Assembly: GCF_003316845.1 (NCBI RefSeq)
Contig: NZ_QMIK01000009.1
Location: 116,676 to 180,675, forward strand
Source of the DNA: Cognataquiflexum aquatile
GTDB lineage: Bacteria; Bacteroidota; Bacteroidia; Cytophagales; Cyclobacteriaceae
Length of the DNA stretch: 64,000 bases
Direction of reading: 5' to 3'
Position numbers and translations under genes: made by a program. Each line of letters opens with the position of its first letter. The stretch's first letter is position 1. The notes under the pieces were generated by a model, which saw nothing but the letters and a program-made list of their open reading frames with translations, made no database searches and had not been told where the DNA came from. This document shows positions 9,024 to 17,980 of this stretch, one piece after another.

Positions 9024-9154
9024 ATTTTTTAAATACTCCAATAATTCTAACACCTAGACATTATTGTTACTAAAAACAAAGTCAATCACTTTGCCTTTTA
9101 CTTTCATTTATCATGATTGTTCTAAAACTGGGGTGCTAAACCCGCAAGAACATC

Positions 9155-11539
9155 ATGTCAATTAAAACCAATATGAAAAGAAACATACTAATTATATATA
9201 TCCTTTTTCTTGTATGCAGCCCTTCGATGGCGCAACAAGCAGGTAAAATCCAAGGGTTTTTGACAAGTGCTGAAGGGCCACTTGTGCAAGCGACAATAAT
9301 GGTTCAGAACACCGGATTTGGTGCTATTTCTGATTTTGATGGGAAGTTTAGCATCGCAGATATTCCGGCAGGAAAATATAAGGTTCAGATCAGGGCAATA
9401 GGTTTTGCCACGACGGTGTTAGATGTCACGGTCGAAGCCGGTAAAACCACCGAGCTCAACAAAGAAATCAATGAAGACAGAATAGGTCTCAATGAAATTG
9501 TGGTCAGCAGTAGCCGATATGAACTCAACAGAGAAGATGCGCCGAGTGTGGTGTCTGTCATTGGGTCCAAAATATTGAATGCCACCCAATCTGTTTCAAT
9601 GGTAGAGGGCTTGAGTTTCCAGCCAGGCATCAGAGTGGAAAATAATTGTCAAAACTGCGGTTTCACCCAATTGCGGATGAACGGATTGGATGGTCCCTAT
9701 TCCCAGATTTTGGTCAATAGCAGGCCAATATTCAGTTCGCTGACCGGCGTTTATGGCTTGGAAATGATTCCCGCCAATATGATCGAACGCGTCGAAGTGG
9801 TCAGGAGTGGGGGCTCTGCCCTCTTTGGCTCCAATGCGATTGCCGGCACAGTAAATATCATCACAAAAGAACCTGTGGAAAACACTTGGCAAATTGGCTC
9901 CAACTTCGGATTGATGCGGGGAGAGATTCCAGACAATACACTCAGCTTCAACGGATCCGTTGCGAGCGAAGACCTCAAGAGCGGCGTGACCTTTTATGGA
10001 ATGAAAAGAGACAGGGGAGGTTTTGACGCTGACGGGGATGGATTTACGGAAATCGTGCAGTTGAACAACCTGACTTTTGGCGCAAAGGCATTTTACAAAC
10101 CTACAGAACTCAGCAAAATTACGCTCGATCTCAATGCAATCGATGAGTTTCGCAGGGGAGGAGATCAGCTGTCGCTGCCTCCTCACATGACCGACATTGC
10201 AGAGCAGCTGGACCACAATATCCTCAACGTAGGATTGACTTATGATCAGTTCAGCAAGGATCGAAGGACAAAAATATCTACCTATGGAAGCTTACTATCG
10301 GGAGTAAGGCGAAGCTTCTATGGAGGCTTGGGAGGAGGTAGAACCTTGGCCGACAGCGTGGCAGCAGCTAGCGCCTATGGATTGACCAATGATTTGGCTG
10401 GCGTATTGGGAAGTCAGTTTACCCACAATTTTAAAGGCAGAAACGTGTTTGTAGGTGGAATCGAGTATCAGGGGAATTCGGTACAGGACGAGATCACAGG
10501 TTACGAAAAATTGATAGATCAACAAGTCAATACCCTTGGGTTTTACGGACAATTTGAATGGAAGGCAGCTGATAAGTTGACGCTTTTCATGGGAACGAGA
10601 TACGATGTGGTGACTGTGGATGGTGTCTACTTGCTTGGCGATATCAACCGCGCAGTTGACTTCAATAATGGAGTGCTTAGTCCCCGATTTACGCTATTGT
10701 ACGACCTGATGCCGGGTGCACAGCTTCGGGGAGGTTATGCGAGAGGCTTCAGGGCCCCTCAGGCATTTGACGAGGACTTACACATTTCTTCGGTTAGTGG
10801 TGAACAGAAGTTCGTCATCTTGGCGGAAGACTTGCAAATGGAAACATCCGATGCCTTCACTGCTTCGTTGAATTTTGGAAAAAATACCGGCCTCGTCCAG
10901 AGCAACTTCTTGATAGAAGGCTTTTATACCCGACTCAACAATCAATTCCAGCGAGTAAGCCTTGGGCAGCAGGAAAACGGTTCTTTCCTGGAAGAAAAAC
11001 GAAACGGTAGTGGTGCGACAGTGTCTGGGGTCAACTTAGAGTACAATTTCTCACCTTCGCGGTTTTTCTCTTTCCAAGCTGGGGGGACGATACAGCGCGC
11101 AATGTACAACGAGGACGAAGTGCTCTTTGAACCCGAAGATGGAAGTACGGAATTCCCGCAAGTCAGCGTCTCGGAATTTATCAGAACACCAAATACTTAT
11201 GGTTTCCTTGGCGGTAGCTGGACACCCAACAAAAAGCTTTCAGTTGATTTGACAGGATTGTACACCGGCTCCATGGTGGTACCATTGATCGTCAATGACG
11301 TGGAGTTTATCGAGCTTGTCAATACGCCGGCGTTTTACGACGTGAATCTCAGATTTGCATACCTGATCGAGACCAAGGGCAAATTCAACTTGGAGTTTAG
11401 CGGAGGTGTGCAAAATATCTTTGACAGCTATCAGCGCGAGTTTGACACCGGCCCTACCCGTGATGCTGGATTCATTTATGGTCCGCTAAGGCCAAGAACC
11501 TTCTTCATGGGTATCAAGATCGGGCATTTCCATCGATGA
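9155..11539 (+). CDS. TonB-dependent outer-membrane receptor with CxxC plug
   Basis: A 794-residue outer-membrane importer energised by TonB. A signal peptide (ILIIYILFLVCSPSMAQ) precedes a carboxypeptidase-regulatory-like domain (about 30-105), a plug (about 112-235) with RVEVVRSGGSALFGSNAIAG, and a barrel ending in GIKIGHFHR. ATG codons at 9155 and 9173 are both possible; the second places Lys-Arg right before the hydrophobic core. The plug carries NNCQNCGF (Cys165 and Cys168), a CxxC also seen in a subgroup of Bacteroidota receptors linked to metals. The stop overlaps the start of a thioredoxin-like gene (ATGA), and the upstream gene is His-rich. The substrate is unknown; a metal or metal chelate is inferred from neighbours. 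Confidence 0.9.
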   Translation: MSIKTNMKRNILIIYILFLVCSPSMAQQAGKIQGFLTSAEGPLVQATIMVQNTGFGAISDFDGKFSIADIPAGKYKVQIRAIGFATTVLDVTVEAGKTTELNKEINEDRIGLNEIVVSSSRYELNREDAPSVVSVIGSKILNATQSVSMVEGLSFQPGIRVENNCQNCGFTQLRMNGLDGPYSQILVNSRPIFSSLTGVYGLEMIPANMIERVEVVRSGGSALFGSNAIAGTVNIITKEPVENTWQIGSNFGLMRGEIPDNTLSFNGSVASEDLKSGVTFYGMKRDRGGFDADGDGFTEIVQLNNLTFGAKAFYKPTELSKITLDLNAIDEFRRGGDQLSLPPHMTDIAEQLDHNILNVGLTYDQFSKDRRTKISTYGSLLSGVRRSFYGGLGGGRTLADSVAAASAYGLTNDLAGVLGSQFTHNFKGRNVFVGGIEYQGNSVQDEITGYEKLIDQQVNTLGFYGQFEWKAADKLTLFMGTRYDVVTVDGVYLLGDINRAVDFNNGVLSPRFTLLYDLMPGAQLRGGYARGFRAPQAFDEDLHISSVSGEQKFVILAEDLQMETSDAFTASLNFGKNTGLVQSNFLIEGFYTRLNNQFQRVSLGQQENGSFLEEKRNGSGATVSGVNLEYNFSPSRFFSFQAGGTIQRAMYNEDEVLFEPEDGSTEFPQVSVSEFIRTPNTYGFLGGSWTPNKKLSVDLTGLYTGSMVVPLIVNDVEFIELVNTPAFYDVNLRFAYLIETKGKFNLEFSGGVQNIFDSYQREFDTGPTRDAGFIYGPLRPRTFFMGIKIGHFHR

Positions 11540-12015
11540 AAACAATCACAGCCATAGTGATAATCCTTTTTCTGAGCTGGAATTGCCCAGCCCAGGGATT
11601 GAAAACGGACTTTTGGTTGACCTTTGAGCAGTTGGAAGACTCCTTGCGCGTCAACCCAAAGCCCGTGTTTCTTTATTTTCATACCGATTGGTGTACCTAC
11701 TGCCGCAAGATGGAGGCAGAGGTTTTCATTAAGCCCGCTGTTGTCCAACACCTTTCCAAGCGTTTCTACGCCGTGAAGTTTGATGCCGAATACGCCGGGG
11801 ATGTGGTCTTTGATGGGAGGGTGTTTTCCAATCGGCAGCTGAAGACTAGCAGGAACCCGATGCATGACCTAGCGTTGTTGTTCAATGGGCAAAAAAACAA
11901 CCCTTTCGCCCCACCTTTGATGGTGTTGTTGGATCAGGATTTTGTCCTGATAAAACGTGTCAATCAATACCAAGATTCTCAGAAATTGGTGGATTTTCTC
12001 GAGTCAATCCAATAG
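11536..12015 (+). CDS. Periplasmic thioredoxin-like protein
   Basis: A 159-residue exported thioredoxin-fold protein. The signal peptide covers about residues 1-20 (ITAIVIILFLSWNCPAQ). The active-site motif DWCTYC has Cys53 and Cys56 in the context YFHTDWCTYCRKME, matching the thioredoxin-like group that works on envelope disulfides. A PPLMVLL segment supplies the cis-proline loop. The start codon overlaps the TonB receptor stop by four bases, so the two are translationally coupled. The receptor's plug has a CxxC pair, so this protein could keep the receptor or a bound metal in the right redox state; that is inference. Confidence 0.85.
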   Translation: MKTITAIVIILFLSWNCPAQGLKTDFWLTFEQLEDSLRVNPKPVFLYFHTDWCTYCRKMEAEVFIKPAVVQHLSKRFYAVKFDAEYAGDVVFDGRVFSNRQLKTSRNPMHDLALLFNGQKNNPFAPPLMVLLDQDFVLIKRVNQYQDSQKLVDFLESIQ

Positions 12016-12150
12016 GTCTTTTCTCTCTCTTTGAAATTGGGCGTGTTCGGAGTTTATTTAGCAGGCCTGATTGTATGGATTTGATTTGAAAGATGATGCG
12101 ATTTTCTCACATTTTTTTATCTTGTTGACAACAACAAAGCCAAAGACCCA

Positions 12151-14325
12151 ATGCGCCCATTGATACGATCTACATTTTCGATTTTTGGAATTTGTTTACT
12201 GCTTGCCCTTCTTTTTGCTTTTAAAACAGAACAGCAAGACTTTCCCTTTTCGGATTGGCTGGTGGACGGCAAAAATCGAAAAGCAGAAATCACTTTATTG
12301 GAAGGCAAAGAAATCCAGATGGACAACGGCCTGATACGCAGAAGTTTCATCCTGTCACCCAATCTGGCTTGCTTTGATTTTACTAACCTGATGACAGGCG
12401 AGCAAATGCTCAGGACCGTCATGCCTGAAGCCCGGATTATCCTGAAGGGCAAAACCTACCATATCGGTGGCCTTAGGGGTCAGGAGGAGCGGGGATTTTT
12501 TCGCAAAGAATGGTTGGACGACATGAAATCCTCTCCTAAAGATTTCCAATACCAATCTTACGAAATCGGAGAAATCACCACCCATTTTCCTACCAAAACT
12601 GTTTTTTGGACAGGCCATAAAAAAGATGCTTCTGGCAAAAAAGTTAGCTTTTCCTATATCCATCCGGATTTTGAAAACCTCATTTTGAAAGTCCATTATG
12701 AGCTATTCGATGACCTTCCTTTGATGGGCAAATACCTCACCCTTGAAAATACCGGAAAGGAAAGCATCCAAATAGATCAGGTGGTCAATGAAATCCTCGG
12801 AATCGTGGAGGAAGAATCCGCGGTGGTCGGAAATACGGAAAAGATGAAGAAGCCCCACCAACTTTATATCGAAAACAACTTTGCCTTTAACAACGCCATG
12901 CACGCCGAGCTCAGCAGTCAGGCGACACATTGGAAGCCGGATTCCAGCTACACTTCCCAAGTCAATTATGAATTGCGGACACCCAGCATCCTTGAAGTCT
13001 ATCCCGAAAAAGGAATTGGAATCGACCTGAAGCCGGGAGAAAATTTCCAGTCAATCCGTACGTATGAATTGGTTTTGGACAGTTATGACAGGGAAAGAAA
13101 TGGTCTGGCAAGAAGGAAAATGTACCGTGCTTTGGCTCCTTGGACTTTGCAGAATCCGATTTTCATGCATTTGGTGAGCAAAAACGACGAGGAAGTCAGG
13201 ACTGCCATCGACCAATGTGTAGCTACAGGATATGAAGCTTTGATTCTGAGTTTTGGGAGCCATATCAACATGGAGGATATTTCTCCTGAAAATATCTCCC
13301 GATGGAAAGACCTTGCAGATTATGCCCATGGCAAAGGAATCAAAATCGGAGGCTATTCGCTTTTTAGCTCCCGTAAAATAAGCGATGAACATGACGTCAT
13401 CAGTCCGATTACAGGCAAACCCGGCGGTGCTTTTTTTGGAAATGCACCCTGTATGGCAAGCCAGTGGGGTCTTGATTATCTTTACAAACTCCGATTTTTC
13501 TTTGAAAACACCGGTTTCGATATTTTCGAAAATGACGGACCTTATCCCGGGGATGTCTGTGCTTCCACTTCCCATCCGGGTCACGAGGGTCTGCATGATT
13601 CGCAGTGGGTACAGATCAATCTCCAAAAGGGGCTTTACCAATGGATGAATGCCCGGGGAATCTATATCAATGCACCTGATTGGTACTTTTTGGATGGGAC
13701 GCACAAGATCGCTTTGGGCTATCGGGAGGTGAATTTTTCCCTGCCAAGAGAAAGACAAAAAATCCTAAATAGGCAGAATATTCATGATGGGACCTGGGAA
13801 AAGACGCCTTCGATGGGCTGGGGTTTTGTACCCTTGACTGCCTATCACGGAGGAGGTGCCGATGCGGTATTGGAGCCGCTTAGCGAGCATCTTGAGGATT
13901 ATAGGCAACTGATGATGCAATATTACGGAGCAGGGGTGCAGGCTTGCTACCGGGGGCCGAGACTGTATGACACCGAGGAAACCAAAGCGGTGGTCCTCTC
14001 GGTGATCGATTGGTACAAGAAATACAGAGATATCCTCAACGCCGACATCATCCGACTCCGCCGAGCTGACGGAAGGGATTGGGACGGGTGGATGCATGTA
14101 GATCCACAAGGGAGAGAAAAGGCTCTCGTGATGTTGTTCAATCCTACCAATCAAGCGATGTCCAAAGATTTGGTGGTCCCGCTTTACTACACCGGGTTGA
14201 ATGATAAAGCGAGTATCAGTGTGGAGGGTAAAAATAAAAACTCCTATGCCCTCAATCAAAAACAGGAAGTTACCCTCAGGGTGGATATTCCGGCAGATGG
14301 GTACACGTGGTTGGTCGTGGAATAG
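12151..14325 (+). CDS. Exported glycosidase-like protein, clan GH-D (alpha-galactosidase-like)
   Basis: A 724-residue secreted protein with an N-terminal hydrophobic anchor (FGICLLLALLFAF). The first half is beta-rich, like the N-terminal sandwich of GH36-type enzymes. The second half looks like a (beta/alpha)8 barrel, with ALILSFGSHIN, then FDIFENDGPYPGD (candidate catalytic aspartates), INAPDWYFLDG and a beta-rich end (YTWLVVE). I cannot assign the exact glycoside hydrolase family by eye; alpha-galactosidase-like is the best guess, and a polysaccharide substrate is unknown. It is monocistronic, 135 bases after the thioredoxin-like gene, and is not next to SusCD genes. Confidence 0.65.
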   Translation: MRPLIRSTFSIFGICLLLALLFAFKTEQQDFPFSDWLVDGKNRKAEITLLEGKEIQMDNGLIRRSFILSPNLACFDFTNLMTGEQMLRTVMPEARIILKGKTYHIGGLRGQEERGFFRKEWLDDMKSSPKDFQYQSYEIGEITTHFPTKTVFWTGHKKDASGKKVSFSYIHPDFENLILKVHYELFDDLPLMGKYLTLENTGKESIQIDQVVNEILGIVEEESAVVGNTEKMKKPHQLYIENNFAFNNAMHAELSSQATHWKPDSSYTSQVNYELRTPSILEVYPEKGIGIDLKPGENFQSIRTYELVLDSYDRERNGLARRKMYRALAPWTLQNPIFMHLVSKNDEEVRTAIDQCVATGYEALILSFGSHINMEDISPENISRWKDLADYAHGKGIKIGGYSLFSSRKISDEHDVISPITGKPGGAFFGNAPCMASQWGLDYLYKLRFFFENTGFDIFENDGPYPGDVCASTSHPGHEGLHDSQWVQINLQKGLYQWMNARGIYINAPDWYFLDGTHKIALGYREVNFSLPRERQKILNRQNIHDGTWEKTPSMGWGFVPLTAYHGGGADAVLEPLSEHLEDYRQLMMQYYGAGVQACYRGPRLYDTEETKAVVLSVIDWYKKYRDILNADIIRLRRADGRDWDGWMHVDPQGREKALVMLFNPTNQAMSKDLVVPLYYTGLNDKASISVEGKNKNSYALNQKQEVTLRVDIPADGYTWLVVE

Positions 14326-14396
14326 ATAAGGGTCGTGAAAGGTCACCTTTGAATTGAAAAATAAAAAGAAAAAACTTTTCTCCTCCCAAAAGTACC

Positions 14397-14427
14397 TTTG
14401 GCGAAAGGAATAGCAGTATGTACTTTG
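14397..14427 (+). promoter_or_regulatory. Bacteroidota-type promoter for the ppk2 pair
   Basis: TTTG at 14397-14400 and TACTTTG at 14421-14427 are separated by 20 bases, close to the TTTG / TAnnTTTG consensus of the Bacteroidota primary sigma factor. The leader to the ATG at 14480 is about 50 bases and AT-rich. One spacer base is missing within the -7 element. Confidence 0.4.
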
Positions 14428-14479
14428 TTAAGTGATTGTAATTTTCTAACTTTTAATTAAATATTAAACCGAATATTTC

Positions 14480-15325
14480 ATGTTTTCAGCCGAGCAATTA
14501 GAAAATATTAAAACCAGGAAGGAACTGGTAGCCTTGTCTAAAATTGAAGGGATTAACTTGAAGAAATCCATCAAACGGGCAAAATACGAAGAGGAACTCA
14601 AGCTGCTACAGACAGAGCTTTCCCTGCTTCAGGAGCATATTGAGAAGAAAAAACTCCGTGTCGCAGTGATTTTTGAAGGAAGAGATGCAGCCGGAAAAGG
14701 AGGGTCGATCAAGCGCTTTGTAGAATATCTTAATCCCAATACCAGCGGTGTCGTGGCACTCAGCAAACCTACGGATGTGGAACGGGGACAGTGGTATTTC
14801 CAGCGGTATATCGAGGAACTTCCCAACAGCGGTCAGATCAAATTTTTTGACAGAAGTTGGTACAACAGAGCAGTGGTGGAGCCTGTGATGGGTTTTTGCA
14901 CCGATAAGCAATATGAAACCTTCATGAAGCAGGTTCCTAATTTTGAACACATGCTCTACGAAGATGGCATTACGGTGATCAAATTTTGGTTTGATATCAC
15001 AAGAGATGAGCAGCAGAAGCGCTTTGATGGAAGACTTGGAAACCCGCTCAAAGAATGGAAATTCAGTCCGGTGGATCTCAAAGGCCAGGAACTTTGGGAC
15101 AAATTCACAGAGTTCAAAGACATCATGTTTACAGAGACCCATACTTCCTATTGCCCGTGGGTAGTAGTGGAAACCAACGACAAAGAGGAGGCGAGGCTGG
15201 AAAGTCTGCGGTATGTATTGTCAAGGTTTAAATATCCGGGAAAGGGAAAAACCAAAGCCAACCTGAAGAATGACCCAAATGTGATTTTTAAATATTTCCG
15301 TAAGAACAAAAAATTTGACCTGTAA
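14480..15325 (+). CDS. ppk2: Polyphosphate kinase 2, canonical motifs
   Basis: PPK2 transfers phosphate between polyphosphate and nucleoside diphosphates in the cytoplasm. The P-loop is canonical, FEGRDAAGKGG with Lys73. Next come the Walker B region FFDRSWYNRA and the lid RFDGRLGNPLKEWKFSP. The sequence type (FEGRDAAGKGGSIKR, KPTDVERGQWYFQRY) is closest to class I enzymes, which work on ADP/GDP and ATP/GTP; the class is inferred. At 281 residues it has the normal one-domain length. The TAA stop overlaps the next gene's ATG by one base, so the two PPK2 proteins are made together. Confidence 0.94.
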   Translation: MFSAEQLENIKTRKELVALSKIEGINLKKSIKRAKYEEELKLLQTELSLLQEHIEKKKLRVAVIFEGRDAAGKGGSIKRFVEYLNPNTSGVVALSKPTDVERGQWYFQRYIEELPNSGQIKFFDRSWYNRAVVEPVMGFCTDKQYETFMKQVPNFEHMLYEDGITVIKFWFDITRDEQQKRFDGRLGNPLKEWKFSPVDLKGQELWDKFTEFKDIMFTETHTSYCPWVVVETNDKEEARLESLRYVLSRFKYPGKGKTKANLKNDPNVIFKYFRKNKKFDL

Positions 15326-16101
15326 TGACCATGGTACTTTCTAAAGAAGATGTAGAGGTGTTGAACTCTAAAATAGGCATCAAACATTTGTTGGCCAATA
15401 AAAAAATCAACCTGGAAAAAGTGTTGAAAGCGACCCGCCATGAACTCAAATTGAGGGAAATCCAATCGGAGTTGGTCAGGCTGCAGCTTTGGGTTATTGA
15501 AAATGACAAAAAGGTAGTTGTTTTGTTTCACGGCGGAGATTCCTCAGAGAAAAGTACGGTGATCCGGAAGATTTTTTCCCATAATAATCCAAGGCATTTC
15601 AGGGTGGAAGTTAATTTGCCCCACAAGCACGAGTCCGGGGAGAACGGGTATTACTTTAAAAAGTTTGTGGAGAAATTGCCGCAGGCCGGCGAGATAGTTT
15701 TGTGGGACAGAAGCTGGTACAATAGAGCGCTTTTTGAGCCCATCCTCGGAATGTGTACTGAAGACGAGTATGGGAAATTCATGGATCAGGTCAATAATTT
15801 TGATAAAATGATGGTCGATTCAGGGATAATTCTGGTCAAATTTTATTTTACCGTCAGTCCCGATGAGCAGTCAGGACGGTACAATGAATTGAAGAAATCA
15901 CCACTGACAAGGTGGAAAACCGAAAACTGGATCAAGGACTCCCCAAAAATTCTCAAAAAATACCTTAAGTATAAAGATGTCATGTTTGAAAAAACAAGTA
16001 CTGACTATGCACCTTGGATCGAAATAGACAAGGATACTAGGGAAGAAGAACTCATCGCAGCAGCAGAACACCTATTAAACAGTATCCCATATAAAAAATA
16101 A
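15325..16101 (+). CDS. PPK2 paralogue with degenerate P-loop
   Basis: A 258-residue PPK2-family protein that keeps WDRSWYNRALFEPILGMC, the fold-defining strands and the helical C-terminus. The P-loop, however, reads HGGDSSEKST: the glycine before the lysine is Glu75 and the following glycine is Ser, while Lys76 remains. The lid is also changed (SGRYNELKKSPLTRWK). In two-domain PPK2 proteins of Pseudomonas type one domain is inactive and supports the other; here the two halves are separate, overlapping genes. A regulatory or scaffolding subunit of the neighbouring kinase is therefore plausible, but altered specificity cannot be excluded. The start is the ATG overlapping the previous stop. Confidence 0.88.
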   Translation: MTMVLSKEDVEVLNSKIGIKHLLANKKINLEKVLKATRHELKLREIQSELVRLQLWVIENDKKVVVLFHGGDSSEKSTVIRKIFSHNNPRHFRVEVNLPHKHESGENGYYFKKFVEKLPQAGEIVLWDRSWYNRALFEPILGMCTEDEYGKFMDQVNNFDKMMVDSGIILVKFYFTVSPDEQSGRYNELKKSPLTRWKTENWIKDSPKILKKYLKYKDVMFEKTSTDYAPWIEIDKDTREEELIAAAEHLLNSIPYKK

Positions 16102-16120
16102 ATTATTAGGATACCGATCC

Positions 16121-16157
16121 AAAAAAAGGCAGAACCATAAAGGAGCTGCCTTTTTTT
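16121..16157. terminator. Bidirectional terminator between ppk2 pair and convergent gene
   Basis: GGCAG (16128-16132) pairs with CTGCC (16146-16150). A seven-base A-run precedes and a seven-base T-run follows, so it works on either strand. It overlaps the stop codon of the convergent membrane-protein gene. Confidence 0.75.
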
Positions 16158-16713
16158 ATGACCTCTTTTTCTTAGAAACGACCATTTCATACCCCAAAAA
16201 AAACAGTGCAGACAGAAATCCTGCCGCGGCAAAGACAAACTTCATTTTCACAAGGGTTTCAAACAGGACCATATTCCCGACAAATCCCTGTTGGATCCAC
16301 TGTGTCAGCCTGATGTTTTCGCTGATATCGAAAATCAGGGCCAAAACCTGTAAAGTCGCTAGAATAAGCAGCAAGTTTTTGGGGAATGTAAACCTATCCG
16401 GAGAATGATTTTTCAATTCCAATACCTGGAAATTTTTCCTAGCCCACAGACAAAGGATAAAAATGGTGGGAAACAAGGTTGACATAAAGAAGTAATCCAA
16501 CTGCAGTTGCTTCAGGACAAATGCCTTTTGTTCAGGTTCGCCCCAGGTTTCAATCAACTCATTCAGCTTTTCTGGACTTCCCGGGAGCTCAAATTCCATC
16601 ACATTGAATTTCAATCCTGTGGCAGCTTCAAATTGAAATTGGTGACGCCGCATCATCCAAAAAGCGATGATCGTAAGCAGAAGGAAAATGAAGAAGGAGT
16701 ATTTCAGTTTCAT
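16156..16713 (-). CDS. Hypothetical four-helix membrane protein
   Basis: A 185-residue protein with four predicted membrane helices: YSFFIFLLLTIIAFWMM, then after a soluble loop of about 60 residues FMSTLFPTIFILCLWA, LLLILATLQVLALIFDISEN, and FVFAAAGFLSALFFLGYEM. The loop after helix one (about residues 20-75) is acidic and probably periplasmic. It ends in a basic tail VSKKKRS. No family was recognised. It is convergent with the ppk2 pair and shares their terminator. Confidence 0.7.
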   Translation of the reverse strand: MKLKYSFFIFLLLTIIAFWMMRRHQFQFEAATGLKFNVMEFELPGSPEKLNELIETWGEPEQKAFVLKQLQLDYFFMSTLFPTIFILCLWARKNFQVLELKNHSPDRFTFPKNLLLILATLQVLALIFDISENIRLTQWIQQGFVGNMVLFETLVKMKFVFAAAGFLSALFFLGYEMVVSKKKRS

Positions 16714-17036
16714 AGGGACTATATACCATATTTTTTTTTACTTCTCAAAATTTCCAATTGTCTTGTCCCAATTTACAATTTGGGTTTCCAAAGTGAGTGT
16801 CTCTACTCACTTCCATCTAACAGAGACATATCAAAGTTGAATGAGGTCTTCTAAATTCAATCGTTTTTCTGCGTCAGGATGCGGGAGCAAATTTTCTACG
16901 CTATTGGCAGTTTGAATTTAAAATTTCAGTCAGTGAAGACACTGACTGAGGCGGAAAAAAGCAAAGGATCCTTCCCCGTCATAAATCATCTTCAGTGATC
17001 AATTCCAATATCCCAATATCAAGTATCCATCAATAT
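16714..17036. other. Intergenic region with two short palindromes
   Basis: No gene seen. It holds AAGTGAGT / ACTCACTT at 16791-16812 around GTCTCT, and CAGTCAGTG / CACTGACTG at 16927-16948 around AAGA. Both share a GAGAC/GTCTC-like centre with two hairpins near 55.3 and 55.6 kb. Near 17000-17036 is the simple ATATCCCAATATC repeat that recurs at 17930 and 29585-29690. Confidence 0.6.
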
Positions 17037-17876
17037 CTATTTTACTTCCCTTACCACCCTAAATCCTACATCATATCCATTTCCCGGCCCGCCTCCATGG
17101 AAAAAATAAGTGGCATTGGTCACGTCAGAAATAAAACTTCCCCCTTTCAGCACATGGACTTCCCCTGAAACCGGAGGAACGGGATGGGCAAAAACGTCCT
17201 CATTATATAAGTCTTCTAACCATTCCCACACATTTCCCAACATGTCATGCAAACCCCAAGGATTCGCTTTCATCTGCCCGACGGAATTGGTTGTGCCTTT
17301 GTCCGATTTTTGGATCCAAGCCTGTTTGCCTGTTTCTGACCAAGAAAGCAATTCCTCCGCACCTGCACGGGCAGCATATTCCCATTCAAACTCGGTCGGT
17401 AACCGATAAGAATAAGCAGGATCCATCTCATTCAGTTTTTGAATAAAGCTCTTTGCATCTTCCCAAGTCACGTTTTCCACAGGATGCAGGTCCGAGTCTC
17501 CCGCAACTTTTTCTCCCTGAAAATGGGAAGGATTGGTACCCATTACTTTTTTCCATTGGCTTTGGGTTACCTCATACTTTCCGATGTAAAAGGGTTTGGA
17601 AATGCTGACCAAAAATCCATCTCTAGAATCCCTTTTGGCCATTTCTTGGCAAAGTTTGAAATCCGCCTCGGTCCACTTTTCGCTGTCAGGCACATCTCGG
17701 GTATCAGGAAATGTAGGACACGTAAGTTCGATCTTTCCCACAGTCATGGTTCCCGGTTGAATCAACACAAACTCCATCCCTATTGGATTTTTGTAGCTTT
17801 CCTTTTCTTTTTGTTGGGAAAAGAGATCCGCTGTGGATATGAAAAAAGCTAAAAATGAAATCAATAAATTCTTCAT
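17037..17876 (-). CDS. Secreted SUMF1/FGE-sulfatase-domain protein, no catalytic Cys seen
   Basis: A 279-residue exported protein with a signal peptide ending SQQ. The formylglycine-generating-enzyme (SUMF1) fold is clear: MEFVLIQPGTMTVG, FYIGKYEVTQSQWKKVMG, HPVENVTWEDAKSFI, YRLPTEFEWEYAARAG, GLHDMLGNVWEWLED and GYDVGFRVVRE. The segment before KGGSF lacks the paired cysteines that true aerobic FGE uses, so it probably is not a sulfatase-maturing enzyme. Secreted SUMF-domain proteins can act in binding or other oxidations; the role is open. Neighbours on the same strand are a DUF1080 protein and a PQQ-type sugar dehydrogenase, suggesting carbohydrate oxidation. Confidence 0.85.
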   Translation of the reverse strand: MKNLLISFLAFFISTADLFSQQKEKESYKNPIGMEFVLIQPGTMTVGKIELTCPTFPDTRDVPDSEKWTEADFKLCQEMAKRDSRDGFLVSISKPFYIGKYEVTQSQWKKVMGTNPSHFQGEKVAGDSDLHPVENVTWEDAKSFIQKLNEMDPAYSYRLPTEFEWEYAARAGAEELLSWSETGKQAWIQKSDKGTTNSVGQMKANPWGLHDMLGNVWEWLEDLYNEDVFAHPVPPVSGEVHVLKGGSFISDVTNATYFFHGGGPGNGYDVGFRVVREVK

Positions 17877-17980
17877 ATTGTTTTGGAAAAGGTTTGAGGA
17901 AAATTGGGGTTGGATTAAGAAAAATATCCTAATATCTCAATATCCTAATATCATTAAGGTGAGTAATCAAATTCGATTTT

